In this document: positions 38,201 to 49,617 of the stretch, in pieces
How positions within the stretch are numbered: position 1 is the stretch's first letter
Layout: the number at the start of each line of letters is the position of its first letter
Assembly (NCBI GenBank): GCA_023614405.1
Contig: CM042690.1
Span: forward strand, 664,090,802 to 664,154,801
Direction of reading: 5' to 3'
Source: Avena insularis
Taxonomy: Eukaryota; Streptophyta; Magnoliopsida; Poales; Poaceae
Length of the DNA stretch: 64,000 nt
The notes under the pieces: model-generated
Told to the model about the DNA's origin: nothing
Seen by the model: the letters and a program-made list of their open reading frames with translations, nothing else
Database searches by the model: none
Made by a program: the position numbers and the translations under genes

Positions 38201-41200
38201 TTTCTAGTTTTAAGTACTCCCTCCGACCCAAATTAGTTGACTTAGATTTGTCTAGATTCGAATGTATCTAGACTTGTTTTAGTGCTAGATACCTCCGAAT
38301 CTAGACAAAACCAAGTCAACTAATTTGGGTCGGAGGGAGTAGCATTCTCTAGAACCTTCTAGCTATTAGTAGAACTAAGTAACGGAGGCTCATGAGACCT
38401 ATAAATAGAGGTCCTCGCCTCTAGCATGGAACCCGGACTATGCACCCCCTACCTATCAAATAAATGGAACCTTGTGTTCTTGTTTTAGATCTTGGATTAG
38501 ATCTAGTATGTTGAGAGTTTTGGATTAAACTCTTGACAACCCCCGCCCCTAGAGCGATATCTAGCCCACGCCCCTAGAGCGATATCTAGCCCAGCACGTT
38601 GGAGTGGTTCCTTCAACTTTTGTGCTGTCTATATTGTAGCAGCAAGGTGGAGTTGTTCCTCCACAACCTTGTGCTGCATCACAAAGTATGCCCATATAAA
38701 TGTATAGTTTTTAATCATATCTACCTTTCATTTTATTATATCCTTTGTGCACTGAAACAATGTTATTTTCATCTGTACATGCAGATATACAACTGGCAAG
38801 AAAACCACAATAAGTGATTGAAGTGTGCGGTGAGAAGATGTCCACAAGATAAACCAAGATGAAAAAATGTATCACAAAAGTGATCATGCAGGCAATAATA
38901 AGCACTAGATTTCTTATTCTAATTATTTGTATGCAACATTTTGGATTGCTACTTTATATGTAATGTTGCAAAAACAAGGCCGACACAGTCGGAAGATTGA
39001 TGACGTGCCTCCTTCATCTCACAACAGAACGAAACTCATGTACGGGCAAAACAATATCTCAAACGTAACTAGTTTCCACTGTTTAAAAAAAAATCCATAC
39101 TCAATATATTAGTTGGTGCGCCAATGCACACATATTAGCATGGAAGTAGTGAGTGCGCACATACTTGCAGTCCTTTCCAAATATATAAAGGCAACTTCCC
39201 CTTTTATTCTACAGTTACTGAGAGTTATATAGATGTAACATGTAAGGAATCCTGTCGAGTAAGTTAACACTGATGGTGGGAATGAAACAACTTCGAACCT
39301 AAAGTTGAGGATGCATCAATAATGCAAAAGCAGACCACAAGGAGGTGTCAGAATGACAAGTGATGATAGTAAGCCATCCTCATCTTTCCTAATTACATGT
39401 AACTGACTTGCCAACTACTCAGATTTCGAAATTTTGTTACTCTATTCACCCACCAAAAGCAATGTATGCAGTTATGAGACATGGGGACATATACTCTATC
39501 ACTGGGTTATACTGAGGAATCAGTCAAAATACTTGGCTTCGGAAACGCGGTCTGATAATTATCCTATCCAAATATGACGGCAGACCAACTGTCAGGTTCT
39601 AGGATACCACAGTTCTTGGGTAAGTAAGTTGACTGATGAAGCTTCTAGGAGCTGGGATACTGAGGTCATCAACCAGGCTTCCGTACCCTTCGATGCATGG
39701 CCGATCCTAAGCTATCTTCCGTGGGCAGGTGGCGGGAAGGACATATTAGCGTTATCGCATGAGAAACATGGCTGCTATACTATAAAATCAGCATACCATG
39801 GGTTGCCATGCTTGAAGGTAGGTCTAGGTCCAAGAGCCCACTCAAGGAACGTGGAGAAGCTCCAAAGTGTGTTCCCAACGAGACTTAAATTGGAGCACCG
39901 CTATAAAGAGATGCGCGGGGAGTCGGGGGATGCTGCCGTTTTGCTCCGTACGCCCCACTTGAGCTGGCTGGAAATAAATTTTAATTAACTATGAATTGTA
40001 AAAGGTTGTCATGAGCAAAGCTGGGACCCAATGGATGATCGGACATGGGCATGCCTCGAGACCCATGGGTCAGGTTGTAGAAATTATTGATCCCTAATAT
40101 TTTGTTGTATTTATTTCGTTGACCCTCGTGGGGTATATATGTAGAAGTACAGGAGGGGGAAAGACTTGGAGTACAAGAAGTAGTATCCTAGTCTATCTCT
40201 AATTCCGTATACTATTCTAACACAGGTCACACGTGGGATATGGGCATTTTCATGGGGTTGATACTGATCGACCCGCTAAAACCCAACTAATTGCCATCTT
40301 TACACCATATAGTGCAGACTGGATGATACAACGTGTGCCTCTAAGCAAATGAAACTTTGTTGTACGCCTTCCGGAATGCCCTCGCACCTAGATATTCTGC
40401 CCATGCCAGGACCTGGGATGTTCATTAATTAGCTCAGTTTTTGTCTCTGTGATCCACCTCCTCTGAGGCTTGTAACAAACTCTTCTATGCAATGAATGAT
40501 GAATAAGCCTCTGTACTGTTGGTCTTTGTGGGGCTGTGTCCTTTGTGGGTCCTTGTGGGGCTGTAGCAAGGACGGGCAGTTAGGAGCAGCAAGGATCAAG
40601 CATCCTTGACTGCTTTAGCAGCATCAGTTAGGAGCAGCAAAGGACCAAGCATCCTTGACTGCTTTTAGGCAGCATCTTAGACTAGCATCTTGGACTAGCA
40701 TTTAGCATATTCTTGGCTGGCTAGCAGCCTATAAATATGTATCCCCAACCCCTGTGGTTGGCATGGCATTTGTGTGTGAGTTTGTGGAGAAATAAAACCA
40801 GAAAATTGCCCCAACTCCTAGTGTCATCCCCTCTCTTCAATGAGAGTAAATCTAGAGATCCTATCAATGAAAAGAAGCGCAAAGTCTTTGCGTTTTCCCG
40901 AAAAAGATATTCTGCACAATGGCGACAGATGGGTGTCTGCATCGGCTAGATCAAGATACTTGGGCACGTATTATCCAATGCACAGTTCTTCTGGTTCAAC
41001 AAATCCGGACGGTAACTCATTTAGTGATGTTAAGGTGATGGGTCAGATCCTAGAGACTCTGATGATGCTAGAGCTTCCACATAAGGTGTCTCTGAAGCAG
41101 CCTGTGTACCAAACCTAGAAGTGAGCCTTGTGGTGCACTAGCTTGCGATGTGTCGCGCGCAGGATGATAGCTCCTCCTTTTCGGGTGTTTTCGCCAGGCA

Positions 41201-44200
41201 TATGGTAATTCTACCGACCTGCTGGTAGCCCTTATAGATGGTATCTCGTTTGCCTAAAGCAGGGCTGGCTGCATGTGCTGCTCAAAACTGATAGCCTGTA
41301 GGGACGGTATCTTGTTTGGGGCTGGCCGCGTGTGCTACTTGAAACTTACTGCGAGCTGTTCGTTACAAAGTGGAGACAGACAGGTCTCCACTGATATGCA
41401 TCCTAGAAGAAGCTAAGAAGTGTCCTAACTTCTAAGGCTTGCAATAGTTTTGATTTTGTTTTTACAAAAAAAAAGTGAAATAATTTGGTCCATATCTGTA
41501 TCAAGTTTGCTTGCACTGTGCTTCTGCCTCATGAGTAGCTCGATGTGAGCCCGGAATTTCTTGTAGCTTCCTTGTCGGCAGTCATTCCCCTGCCTAGCAA
41601 TGAATGAAAGCCCTAGCTTTTCTCAAAAAGTATACGATGAGACAAGTAATCTATTCGGCAGTTTACACTCCTAAAAGTACAGTAATAATTGCCTTGTATA
41701 TTAATGTTAGTGTCAAACATGTGTGCTTATCTAGCTAAAGTTTTCGCAGTTGGCCGGAAAGCAGGTATGTAGCTAAAGTTTTCTGTCAGGATTCAGCATT
41801 CTTACAGAAACTAAGGCAAATATGAAATACCAAACCAAAAATGGCACTGAAGCATAGAGCTAATACCTATGCCACTGACACATTGAATTCAGACACAAGT
41901 TATTAGCAGCCATTCTCTCAATGCAGTCATCAGGTGAAGGTCCTCTGATCTTGGTTGACTTGACCAAATCTCCACAGCTTTCGCACTGCAAAAATGGTTA
42001 TATGTAAATCTCAAAATAAAATTGAAGACTTATTACTTAGTAGTATTACGTTCCCGGTGCTTACTCTGTATTGATGATATTTATTCCCAATATCATGCTT
42101 CATAATTATACCATAGCCACCAATGGGTCGCTGCATATAGTTGACGATGTTAGTAAGGAATCTCTAAGTACGGACTGATTGATAGTCAATACTCGAATTA
42201 CATGAGCATCTGGTACAGAGCTGGAATTGATTGCATTCATCAGCTTCTGGAAGTTCACACCATGGTCACTGTGATCATCATTTTGAAATTAACCAGATAG
42301 AATGTACAAATTTAGAGATAGTGTTATATAAGATAACTCCAGTTAAGTACCTATGGTTAGTATTATTGTCTTTGACGCACATATAGGCATGAATCATTTC
42401 ATGAAGCAAAACATTCTTCAGATCTGATTCTGGGTGGCATTCATACAAGGACTTGGAGAGAAGTACGATACAGCCACCACCGCCAGGATAATAGTCACAA
42501 ACACTGAAGGTACTGCATGAAAACGATTGAACATGAGAAGGTCAAAACAGATATTCCTGTATAAACCACACATAACTAGGTTCAACATTAGCATTGATTA
42601 TACTTCAGAAAGCTATTTGTAGTATAAGCCAAATCAGTTTTTTCGATTCAGATGAATTCAACTATTAGCATAACACCACATTATTACCCCCATGCAAGTC
42701 CATCATTATCATTGATGTATCGCAAGATTATCCAATGACCTTTGAAATGTAAGTGTCAACAATTTTTTGTCTTCTCTTTTCATGAATGATTGAAGTGAGT
42801 GCTTTAGACACTTCACCAAGATCAGGAATTTTATGATGTAATGGTACTTGGAAGGTGGCATATCTATATCATAGAATGTACATCCAACGATATGGAAATA
42901 ATTAGATCACAAGGCACTCTGTTGAGGGCTTGAAGCTTCTTTTGTAGTAGGCATGTATGTTATAGATCTCAAACAAATGTATTCCTAGGGTTATTCCTTA
43001 ATTACAAAACTGTCACTCTACCGTCCACAGAACCAAATCCTCTCATCAGAAGTTATTTTTATAAAATCTATCTACAAGTAAGAAGGGCTCAGAGCTATCT
43101 CACCATGTTTTCAGAGATCTAGAGTGAATCACCATGATTAATGCAATATGTACAACAGGAAGTTTCGCCATGTTTTCAGAGATCTAGAGTGAATCACCAT
43201 GATTAATGCAATATGTACAACAGGAAGTTTCGAGTCCTAGGCCTTTTCAGCCATCCACACAATGATATCCAATGGTTCACAACTCGTGGACCCGTCCAGA
43301 ACTGACTAATTTATTTTAGTTTTGAATTCAGAAAAGGCTACTTCATAGAGTGGCAGTGTGGACTAACCGACATGGCAAGTGCATTCACATTATTAGCCCC
43401 ATTGTTTTCCTCTTTCATTGTCGGAAAGGATGCAAAAAATATACTGAATCATTCTTCTGTGTTCTTGTTATACACAAAGAGATCCCTACTCACATCACAG
43501 CACTCCAGCGTATCATCAGATCAATGAACGAGATAACACAAGCATTCAAAGGTTAGCATCTGAACTACAAAAACAATAGATGCGCAAGCTGCAGAAGGCT
43601 AAATGAGTCACCTATGTTCTGCTGGAACTTTTAAGTGGAATACAGAACATGAATAGCCTTCCCTCTGGTGCCCTGATTTGCTTTTGAGGGATTGGTGTTC
43701 TAATTCTAATGAACAAGACGGAGATTAGACTATTTCCCTCCAAAAGCAACCGTCGAGGTTTTCCCTAATAGATGAACACGACTGTCTATACTTGATAAGG
43801 GTGCTGCGACCTCTAGCACCTCCGGAAGGACCGAATCACAGCTCGCACAACATAGGGGTTCCCTTCCCTGCGATTTGCCTCGAAAATCATCATAATGCAT
43901 CAAATCTAGATATCCCGTGAATTTGTAGCGATTTCCAAGGGGAACAAGGTGTGCAGCAGGAAATATCTTGCAATCCGGGTAACAAGCCAACATCTGAAGC
44001 CTCGATCTGCATAACCCCGGCCGGAAAGCGAACCTAAATGGCACTCGAGAATCCAAAAACTCGAGGATTAGGAGGGCGACGGTTACCCGTAGGGAAGTGG
44101 CTCTTCGGCCCAGGAGACGGCGCACGCGCCGAGGGAGTCGCGGAAGTACAGGGCGTTGTAGTAGCAGAAGAGGTTGGCGATGTCAGGCTCCGGATCCAAG

Positions 44201-44208
44201 CCCGCCAT
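35223..44208 (-). CDS. SprT-like (Spartan/SPRTN-type) zinc metalloprotease
   Basis: Seven exons on the minus strand: 44208-44087, 42512-42351, 42268-42202, 42130-42065, 41985-41867, 36104-36025 and 35935-35223. Together they are 1329 nt for 442 aa, with all introns GT-AG and all phases consistent. Exon 1 gives DIANLFCYYNALYFRDSLG, the SprT N-terminal region. HEMIH at residues 78-82 is the HExxH zinc/catalytic motif, with His97 in DHGVNF as the likely third ligand. A Cys-rich segment (C140xxC143, then H180/H183/C184 in WHRHEKHC) fits the SprT zinc ribbon. The 237-residue last exon is Lys/Ser-rich, probably disordered and nuclear (KKIK, KRPR, RQKKRK, ERRKRQK). It ends DIVVISDG, a good SUMO-interacting-motif candidate. 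SPRTN/Wss1 proteases cut proteins crosslinked to DNA during replication. Substrate, and the lack of a clear SHP or PIP box, are inference. Confidence 0.9.
37339..37831 (+). repeat. TRIM 5' LTR
   Basis: 493 bp starting TGATGGGGGACAGTAG and ending TTGTGCTGCATCA. It contains a plant TATA-like cctataaataga near 37571 and is nearly identical to the MITE-free parts of the right LTR. Confidence 0.92.
38041..38681 (+). repeat. TRIM 3' LTR with inserted MITE
   Basis: 641 bp starting TGATGAGGGACAGTAA and ending TGCATCA, followed by the CAAAG duplication. Removing the 123-bp MITE with one TA and the short tandem duplication brings it to the length of the left LTR. Confidence 0.92.
38217..38339. mobile_element. 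Stowaway MITE inside the TRIM 3' LTR
   Basis: 123 bp with near-perfect long inverted ends (ctccctccgacccaaattag ... ctaatttgggtcggagggag) and TA duplication (38215-38216, 38340-38341). The other LTR has the empty site (ttttaagtagcattctc at about 37507), which defines the insertion exactly. Confidence 0.97.
39606..39988 (+). pseudogene. LINE-type retroelement fragment
   Basis: Plus-strand translation reads KLTDEASRSWDTEVINQASV, then PWAGGGKDILALSHEKHGCY and TIKSAYHGL. This is the pattern seen after the reverse transcriptase in plant LINE ORF2 proteins (W..E.HG.Y.VKSAY). Similarity ends near 39810. No RT core is nearby. Sequence at about 41540-41630 ending tctcaaaaag could be a LINE 3' tail. 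Confidence 0.6.
40517..40900 (+). repeat. LTR-like fragment with a 48-bp tandem repeat
   Basis: Begins tgttggtctttgtggggctg, has two tandem copies of a 48-bp unit (40577-40624 and 40625-40673, each starting cagttaggagcagcaaag/g), a TATA-like cctataaatatg near 40729 and an aataaaa signal near 40790. These are LTR features, but a partner LTR and target duplication were not found. Confidence 0.45.
43103..43232. repeat. 65-bp tandem duplication in intron 1 of the SprT gene
   Basis: The segment starting ccatgttttcagagatctag occurs at 43103-43167 and again directly at 43168-43232 with no visible difference, indicating a recent duplication. Confidence 0.95.
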
Positions 44209-44561
44209 GGCCGCACGAGGAGGTCAGGACAGGAGGGCGTCACTGATGGGGGAGTGTTGGGGAATGGGGACGCTAGGCGAGGGTTTAGGGGAAATCTTTG
44301 GTCAGGGTTCTAGTGGGGATATAATGGCCCGTATGGCAGATTTGGCAATGCGGCGGAGCTGCGGCCGGTCGCGTGCTGTCAGAGCATCCTCCGGCGTTCG
44401 GGTTCCGCCGGCGATTGTTCCATCTAGCCATCTAGGTAAAGAACGTTGATTACTCCCCCTCTCTTCCAACTTATACTTACAAAACATAACGAAGTCCACG
44501 ATTGATGGATACCCCTTCGTGCATTCCAAAGAGGTATCAGCCAATCCTGGTCATTCAATAT

Positions 44562-44958
44562 TACTAGTATCTCCGTTTCATAATAGGATTAATTGGATTT
44601 ATGTCACTATAATTTTCACCGCTTGGAGAAATACCATCACAAAAACCAAACTTGGACATATGCCACTCAAACTTTCTCCTACCTCTATCTATACCATTTT
44701 CTCCAATATCAAGCCCTATACAGTCTATTATACTCCCATATGTACGCTTATACTGTTATAGGTTCGTACGGTTTATGTAAAAAGACGAAACACTCACTCC
44801 TACAAGGCCTATCCCGACCAATCGCTCGAACCGCACCAAAAATCCCCAATAGAAATCACAGACGCACAAGAACTCAAGCATTGCGACGGCGGTATATAAG
44901 CTTTTTTAGCAAGGTAACAGCTTTTTAAAAAGTCTTATATTATGAAACGGAGGTAGTA
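44562..44958. mobile_element. Stowaway-like MITE upstream of the SprT gene
   Basis: About 397 bp with inverted ends atctccgtttcataatagga and the complement of tatattatgaaacggaggta, bounded by TA-containing sequence (tactagtat... ...ggtagta). Borders are approximate. It lies about 350 bp upstream of the SprT-like start codon, so it may sit in the promoter region. Confidence 0.65.
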
Positions 44959-47900
44959 TGACACCAAAGTAAAAGCTGTTGATTATAAGAGCTAGACAGG
45001 TTGTCTGTGGACAAAGTGTATGTGGACATAAGCTAACAAAAAATTGAACTCAGGACACGGTTGTCAGGAGGAAGTTTGTAACTGGTTGATGAAACAAATT
45101 AATTAAGACAGCTCTTATTCTGCTATTTTGAGTGTAAAAGTCATGTCTTGGGGCTAACCACTCCTACTTGTCCAGACGAGCACTATACCTTGAATGACGG
45201 TATAGTGCGCCGCTGTGTAGTGGAGACAGAGCCAGATTACGATTAGCTTACTCGCGACACTTGTTTTGCTGACTGATGTGATCCATATCAAGTGGTGGTT
45301 AAAATAAGAGTAGATGTCTCGTGTCTTCTCTATCTCTTTTTTTTTTAACTCTTTATTATAACAGCGAGTATGAGTATGGAGCATCGATGGACGTGTACAT
45401 GCCTTAGAGGCCTAGACCGCCGTGGGAAAGCACTGGCAACCTAGATGGCTAGATGGTCAGGGTACAGATAGCCCAGACTGGTTTTATTTTTTGCATTCCA
45501 ACCAAATTTCTAGTTTTCCACGTTTCACCGATCTCGACCTGATGACGATGTTTGCTCTGTATGCATCAGATTTCAGCATGGAGGTCACCCGACATGGCAC
45601 GCCACGAAGAAGCAGTGGTGATGCGGGATTGTTAGATTTATATGGGTTGTGGCGTCATGTGGGCATCCCATGTAGACTAAAATCTAAAATATCAAGGTAC
45701 ATTAGGGACATTATAACTGAGCCAACTAGGCAGCTTCTCACGCCCTCAACCTCTGTGACCGCTAGATCGTGCGTTATGAACGTTTTTGTCCGTCGGATCC
45801 ACCTCTCCTCCTGCGTGGGCTGCTCCTGGGCCGGATGTCCCGTGGGCTGCTACTCTAGAGGTCAAATTGACAGCGTCTCGTTTGCTTATACTGCGAAATG
45901 TCAGATCACGGACGAACGGTTGCTAGTAATTTTCTCCCGTCCGGTCCGGGTTCGTCCTACCCTGATCTCTCTCGCGCGCTCGCTCAACTCCCACCTGACG
46001 GACCGTCTCCTCTCTCGGGATAGGACAAACACAACATCCGCCGCCATCGCCGCCGCCAGTCCGTCCAGCTCGCATCCCCTCGCAGCGCCACCCTCCGCAG
46101 GCCCCTTTCCCCACGCGACGACTTCCATCCCGCTCCAGAAATATGTCTGATAGACTATTCACGGTCGATTCCGGCAGTGGAGAGAACGGGTGGTCTCTCG
46201 CTCTAACACCTCCTTCCACTTCAGCCAGAGCTCCTCGTCAACGCGGTCAATTCCTCCTTACATCGACCTCTACCCGCATCATGGCACCCACCACACCTCG
46301 CCCGCTCTCTTGGCAGCAGCGCTAGGAGAACGGGTGTAAGGGCACGTCGAGGGCTAGGGAGCAGCATGGTCCCAACGCCACAAGCAAGGGACGTTTATCT
46401 CTGAAGCTGCAATGGTAGCACGTCGGCATGTTGCCCCTCCACACTCCATTCCCTGGACCCCTTGAAATCCTAGGTGGTGAGGGAGGCGCTACACCGGTGA
46501 GGTTGACTGCAGAGGTGCTCGAGAATGATATTGGTGAACTCATGTGCGAAACCTCCTTACTGATCTAGGTGGTAAGTATCCTTCGCTGTTTTTTATGTGC
46601 TTATGGTATTTTTAGGTTCGGTTACTAAATATGCGGAATATACTAAGTTTTGCCGATTACTCAAGGAGTCAAGGTGGCTGAATATGTTTGTTTAAAATGC
46701 ACAAATGTTGAATGTTCTGTCTCTAGGCTGTTATCAATGGTCTAGGGATTTTTTTCTTTCAATGTTTCAGGGGAAGTCGTTTCATATATTGCATAAGCAT
46801 TGCACTTTTGTATGATATATATATAGAGAAATTCATTTTCACATGAAGTCTAAATTACAGTTTGTTTATCCCTTTTTACAGTCCATCCACCATTTCCAAT
46901 ATATCTGGATTAAGAATGTGTGTTAACTTTTGTAACATGTGTCTGCAGATCAATTATCAAGTATGGATGAGCTGCAAGACTGTAGTAGATGATAGGCATG
47001 ATTTGAAAGAAAATTTGTAAGCTGACAAAGAACATCAGTTTGTTTAGATTAAAACTGCAATGTGTCAGTAACACTAATAATTCCTCTTTTAGCCTTGATG
47101 AGATACCTTGCCATTTTAGAATTTAAGTTCTTATAAGATATACAATATTCACTTATTTGTCTCTAGTGGATGTTACTTATCAGTGCTCTTTTTATTGGTA
47201 TTTCAGGCCATGGTGTTATCAGGCGGTGGTTAAGACCACGCGCGTGGTTTGGGGTGCGGAGTGAGTCGAGTGACGGTGAGAAACCATGGCCAAACACCTA
47301 TTTATTGGAGATTAAAGTATTTCAGTCCCAGTTTATGACATATTAAATCTTTAAGTATATGCCACAAGATAAATGTCAAGTGTCAACTGATGATATTAGT
47401 AATAGTACCTACACTCTGACTGCATTCATTTTAGTACATAGCTCATTCTTTGTGTGACTCTCGATAATTATATATTTGCTTAGCCTATCCAATATCTAAT
47501 ATTTTTCTTAAAATCTTGTTTTAGAGATCAAGTTTGCCTTTTAAAATGGGTTATTCAGAGATACAATCTCAGTTGCAAGGCTACAAAATTGTAGTTGTCC
47601 ACGCACACACACTAGATTCGTTTCCTATGATCAAATGGCAATATACTGTTTGTACAGCTCCTGTAAAGAAGAAAATACCATTGAGTATCTGCTGCTTCGG
47701 GCGAATGCTTGATTATGGACCTTTTTAAGCTACTTAGATAATTTGTAGCAGATCTAAGCTTAATGTGATTGCAAGAACTTACACCATGCATGATTATTGG
47801 CAAATATATTTTACCTGACGATTGAGAAATTAAATTTAATAAGGGCTCGCGGGTGAGCTTACATCACACAAGACAAATATGTATTATCGATAATGTCCAA

Positions 47901-48468
47901 TATTAGTACAGAATGCAACACCTTCTCCAATTCTTGCTAATTATCTTCAGGTCTCGTGCCATCAATGCATTTATTTTGTACAGAATTGTAGATCCTCCTT
48001 TTACAGTCGATTATTGGTTTTAACATGTTGTTATACGATTAATTGTGTGTGCATGCGTCTCTGTAGCATCATCCCATGCACGCCTTTTTCTTGTCATATT
48101 TACATGCTCGCGATGCAGATTGACTTTTATTGAAAGTAGCTCATGCACGCTTTTCTCTCTCTCATATGACATGTTGCTTTCGATGCGCTGCAGGTTCACT
48201 TTCATTCAAAGTACATGAGGCCGTATTTGTAAAACAAATGGTGTAAGCTATAGGGACACGGTCTTTCTTTTGTTCTTTTGGACCGGGAGACAATGTTGCG
48301 ATAATTCCATGCTGTAAGATTTTAGGCAGCTTATTGTAATGTTAATTACATGTTGGTATGTTATTATCTGGTCTAGCAATGTCATTGGCACGGTTCAACT
48401 TTTCGGAACATGTTAAAATTCAAATGTATTTTATGAGCTTTCTAACAATCTATTGTCCTAATGGACGG
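44959..48468. other. Unassigned stretch ending in a Helitron terminus
   Basis: No intact gene. GC-rich sequence at about 45770-46560 with a possible donor (ggtaagtatcc, 46571), and splice-acceptor-like tracts before 46949 (gtctgcag) and 47207 (tatttcag), looks like fragments of a gene with introns. Around 47206-47346 about 46 codons stay open on the plus strand (GVIRRWLRPRAWFGVRSESS). Gene fragments next to a Helitron end may be captured host exons; the Helitron 5' end (TC) was not found. Confidence 0.4.
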
Positions 48469-48497
48469 GCGCGGCAACGCGCGGCTACATGATCTAG
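48469..48497 (+). mobile_element. Helitron 3' terminus
   Basis: A GC-rich hairpin (gcgcg at 48469-48473, loop gcaa, cgcgc at 48478-48482) lies 11 bases before a terminal CTAG (48494-48497), followed by T. This is the canonical 3' end of plant Helitrons, which insert between A and T. Only this end is identified, so the element's length is unknown. Confidence 0.8.
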
Positions 48498-49383
48498 TCT
48501 ACTATGGCAGCTTGGGAGCTATGTAGGAGACAATTTTTACTCATATTGCTAGTTGGGAGAGAGTTGGAGCAATTTATAAGGTAAGATGTTCCACTCCCAC
48601 TAAGTGAGTAGGAAGAGGAGGAGTCACCCGCAATCCTCCTCCTCCTCCGCCTGCCTCATCTCGCCCCTGCGCGCGACGCGTTTCGTGAATTGACTTTGAG
48701 TTAGAAACCCATTTTGTCGTATGGTGCACCAACTGTTAGGGTATTTGTCAACATTCGTGTGCATGTTTGACTTGTGTCCTCGTATTCCACCGTGTGGCGG
48801 CTCGGTAAGATCACCTCGCAGCCTACAATCACTACTAGAGAAAAGCCTATCTGAGGCGCACCTGGAACCCCATCCGAGGTGCATATGGTATGCGCCTCTA
48901 GCGCCACGCCTCTAGTATTTGCTACGCGAGGCGCATATCATATGCGCCACTAGTATCTGTTATGCGAGGCATATCACATGCGCCTTCTATACTTCATATA
49001 CGCGTGGCGCATATCAGTATATGTATATGTGCCTCGCGTATATGAAGTATATGAGGCGCATGTGGTATGTGCCTTGTATATGTGGTGGTATGCGCCTCGG
49101 GTAGTACCCAATATGCGTCTCCTATACTTTCCATAGGCGCCTCGAGTATATTTTCGAAATTGAAATTTTACACCAATTTTCAAATTACAGTTTACAGGTA
49201 TTCAAATATACAATACAGTCCAGAATACAGTATAACCAACATAGAATTTTCTAGAAACTTGCAATTGGCAAAAGCATAATAGAACCAACATGAATACAAG
49301 TATATTACACATCAATCGCGACAAGTTCACACCTCCGAGTACAAGTTCACAATCACATTACAACTCTGACGACAGAGCTCTAT

Positions 49384-49617
49384 TTAGATCAAGTAGAGCA
49401 CATAACCTACCATGAAGAGCAACAAGGTTGTGATCACGAGGAAGTTCCTCCACTTCTTCCTCACGTGCCTCCTCCACCTATCTTCTACCACCTCTCTAGT
49501 CTTGTAGCCTCTGTAGTTGTTGCCCGAGAATTCGTTCACTTGCTTCTGGCAGTCTTTCCACTCCTCGTACACACCTGGAACCTTGTCGGCGTACACGACA
49601 TAGCACTTCTTCGCCAT
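49384..49617 (-). CDS. Small viroplasmin/RNase H1 N-domain-like protein with C-terminal membrane segment
   Basis: A complete 77-aa reading frame, ATG at 49617 and TAA at 49384. Residues 1-50 (AKKCYVVYADKVPGVYEEW, then DCQKQVNEFSGNNYRGYKT) closely fit the viroplasmin / RNase H1 N-terminal domain (Cauli_VI), a small fold that binds RNA-DNA hybrids or dsRNA in RNase H1 and occurs in caulimovirus P6. After a basic linker (RWRRHVRKKWR) the last 20 residues are hydrophobic (FLVITTLLLFMVGYVLYLI), a likely tail anchor. It lies 550 bp inside the CACTA end on the same strand as the other CACTA genes. Whether it is a full protein or the last exon of a longer gene is unclear; function is not known. Confidence 0.6.
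   Translation of the reverse strand: MAKKCYVVYADKVPGVYEEWKDCQKQVNEFSGNNYRGYKTREVVEDRWRRHVRKKWRNFLVITTLLLFMVGYVLYLI

Larger units (their letters stand above)
37339..38681 (+). mobile_element. Small non-coding LTR element (TRIM-like) in the SprT gene intron
   Basis: LTRs 37339-37831 (493 bp) and 38041-38681 (641 bp) flank a 209-bp internal region with no gag or pol. The 5-bp target duplication CAAAG is perfect (37334-37338, 38682-38686). The left LTR is followed directly by ggtggtatcagagcc, an initiator-Met primer site (37832-37846), so the element reads on the plus strand; LTR ends are TGATG...GCATCA. The right LTR is longer because a Stowaway MITE (38217-38339) and a short tandem duplication of a segment containing gcccctagagcgatatctag (about 38550-38595) occurred there. 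It must have been mobilised in trans. I do not recognise the family. Confidence 0.93.
36105..41866 (-). other. Large intron 5 of the SprT-like gene
   Basis: 5762 bp, far longer than the other inner introns (71, 79, 82, 89 bp). It contains a complete small LTR element with a MITE (37339-38681), a LINE fragment (about 39606-39988) and LTR-like sequence (about 40517-40900). A 35-bp duplicated segment occurs at 36588-36622 and 36698-36732. Splice sites: gtattagc at the donor and catgcag at the acceptor on the minus strand. Confidence 0.8.
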
